A program made the position numbers and the translations under genes. From the NCBI GenBank assembly GCA_017936885.1, contig JAGBEO010000005.1, positions 124,001-188,000 of the forward strand: DNA of 64,000 bases. Reading direction: 5' to 3'. A model generated the notes under the pieces. It saw only the letters and a list, made by a program, of their open reading frames with translations, did no database searches and was not told the DNA's origin. The stretch is from Lachnospiraceae bacterium. Its GTDB lineage: Bacteria; Bacillota; Clostridia; Lachnospirales; Lachnospiraceae. Shown here piece by piece: positions 63,359 through 64,000 of the stretch. Within the stretch, counting starts at the first letter, position 1. Every line of letters starts with the position of its first letter.

Positions 63359-64000
63359 CTAATTATTCTTACTTCCTTCTATGATAATCTTCTTGTCCTC
63401 ATCCTGAAAACCGCCGGCAGCCGCACCTTCTTGGTAAATTGCGACTTCCACGTCATAGATCAACTCCGTGATCTCATCATCAGTACCCGCAGCCCCCAAA
63501 CTTGTATTGCGCACACCGGATAAGTCGTAAATATTCAGATCATGTCTTTCTGCACCATTTAATATAAACGTAACCTGATTCGGCACCTCCGGCAGTTTAC
63601 CTTCCGCTCCCAGATATTTACTGTTCACTAAGTTAATCCCAAGATTCGTACGCACTTTAAGGTTATCTGCATCGCAATTTTTAAATTTTGCAATCACACG
63701 ATATTGATTCTCTTTGATACTTAACTGTGCATCAGTCAACTTCACCATCTCATTTATCTGCTTAACAATTGTCATACAAAGATCTAAATTATCCTTATTA
63801 TCAACTTCTATATTATCTTCATCTGTCATCACAGAATAAAAATATTGTGGATAATAAAAGAAATACAAATTTCCAGACGAAAAACTTGTAACATCTGTCT
63901 TAATTATACTTTTAAGTTCACCCTCATAAGAAAACTCATATTCTGTTTTTATAGTAGCATCAGCTATTATATTATTTTCTTCGTCTTTTGATCCACTATC
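63359..64000 (-). CDS. Protein of the prepilin cluster (partial, 5' end outside window)
   Basis: The frame is open to the right edge, so at least 213 residues of a larger protein are visible. The seen part is soluble and mixed alpha/beta (MTIVKQINEMVKLTDAQLSIKENQYRVIAKF, then VTFILNGAERHDLNIYDLSG) and ends DVEVAIYQEGAAAGGF...EGSKNN. There is no membrane segment in the visible part. Its position and C-terminal style suggest another prepilin-type protein, but the N-terminus would have to be seen to say so. Confidence 0.6.
   Translation of the reverse strand, partial: DSGSKDEENNIIADATIKTEYEFSYEGELKSIIKTDVTSFSSGNLYFFYYPQYFYSVMTDEDNIEVDNKDNLDLCMTIVKQINEMVKLTDAQLSIKENQYRVIAKFKNCDADNLKVRTNLGINLVNSKYLGAEGKLPEVPNQVTFILNGAERHDLNIYDLSGVRNTSLGAAGTDDEITELIYDVEVAIYQEGAAAGGFQDEDKKIIIEGSKNN

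Overview
The window looks like the chromosome of a motile Lachnospiraceae-type Clostridia (Roseburia/Lachnoclostridium-like). The evidence is the Firmicutes gene order topA-codY-flgB...sigD-...-rpsB-tsf, a Gram-positive style fla/che operon (FliY with CheC modules, CheC and CheD, FapA, FlhG/YlxH), GGAGG-type ribosome binding sites and sigma-A type promoters. Almost everything is on the minus strand, so genes are transcribed from high to low coordinates. No rRNA, tRNA, CRISPR array or intact insertion sequence was seen.

Region 1 (64000-52560): the end of a cell-surface cluster. It holds a protein cut by the window edge, a large GspK/PilX-like minor prepilin without Glu at +5, a small pseudopilin, a large PilW-like prepilin with Ig-like sequence, and a 1586-residue anchored surface protein with an acidic 13-residue repeat. 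A terminator closes the cluster.

Region 2 (52530-49180): topA and codY, each with its own promoter. A terminator after codY is followed by a sigma-A promoter for flgB with a weak CodY-like box.

Region 3 (49058-12742): the flagellar and chemotaxis superoperon. Unit one is flgB-flgC-fliE-fliF-fliG-fliH-fliI-fliJ-motE-like-fliK-flgD-TIGR02530-flgE, ending at a hairpin near 36650. A new sigma-A promoter near 36550 starts unit two: flbD-motA-motB-fliL-fliM-fliY-cheY-fliO-fliP-fliQ-fliR-flhB-flhA-flhF-flhG-PilZ-cheB-cheA-cheW-cheC-cheD-2TM protein-sigD-fapA-small protein-SwrB-like protein-MltG-like protein. It encodes rod, hook, MS/C ring, export gate, stator and the phospho-signalling core. Filament, cap, receptors and cheR are not in the window.

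Region 4 (12768-10620): rpsB-tsf with its own promoter, a structured leader and a terminator. The frame stays open for 46 codons after the tsf stop.

Region 5 (10540-1): an accessory end. It holds a split chromate transporter with a LysR regulator, then a decayed patch (truncated TetR, ABC exporter stub, thrice-broken AAA ATPase), a methyltransferase behind a palindromic operator, a lipoprotein, and a candidate type I toxin-antitoxin locus. It ends in an uptake ABC operon whose binding protein is fused to a PAP2 phosphatase.
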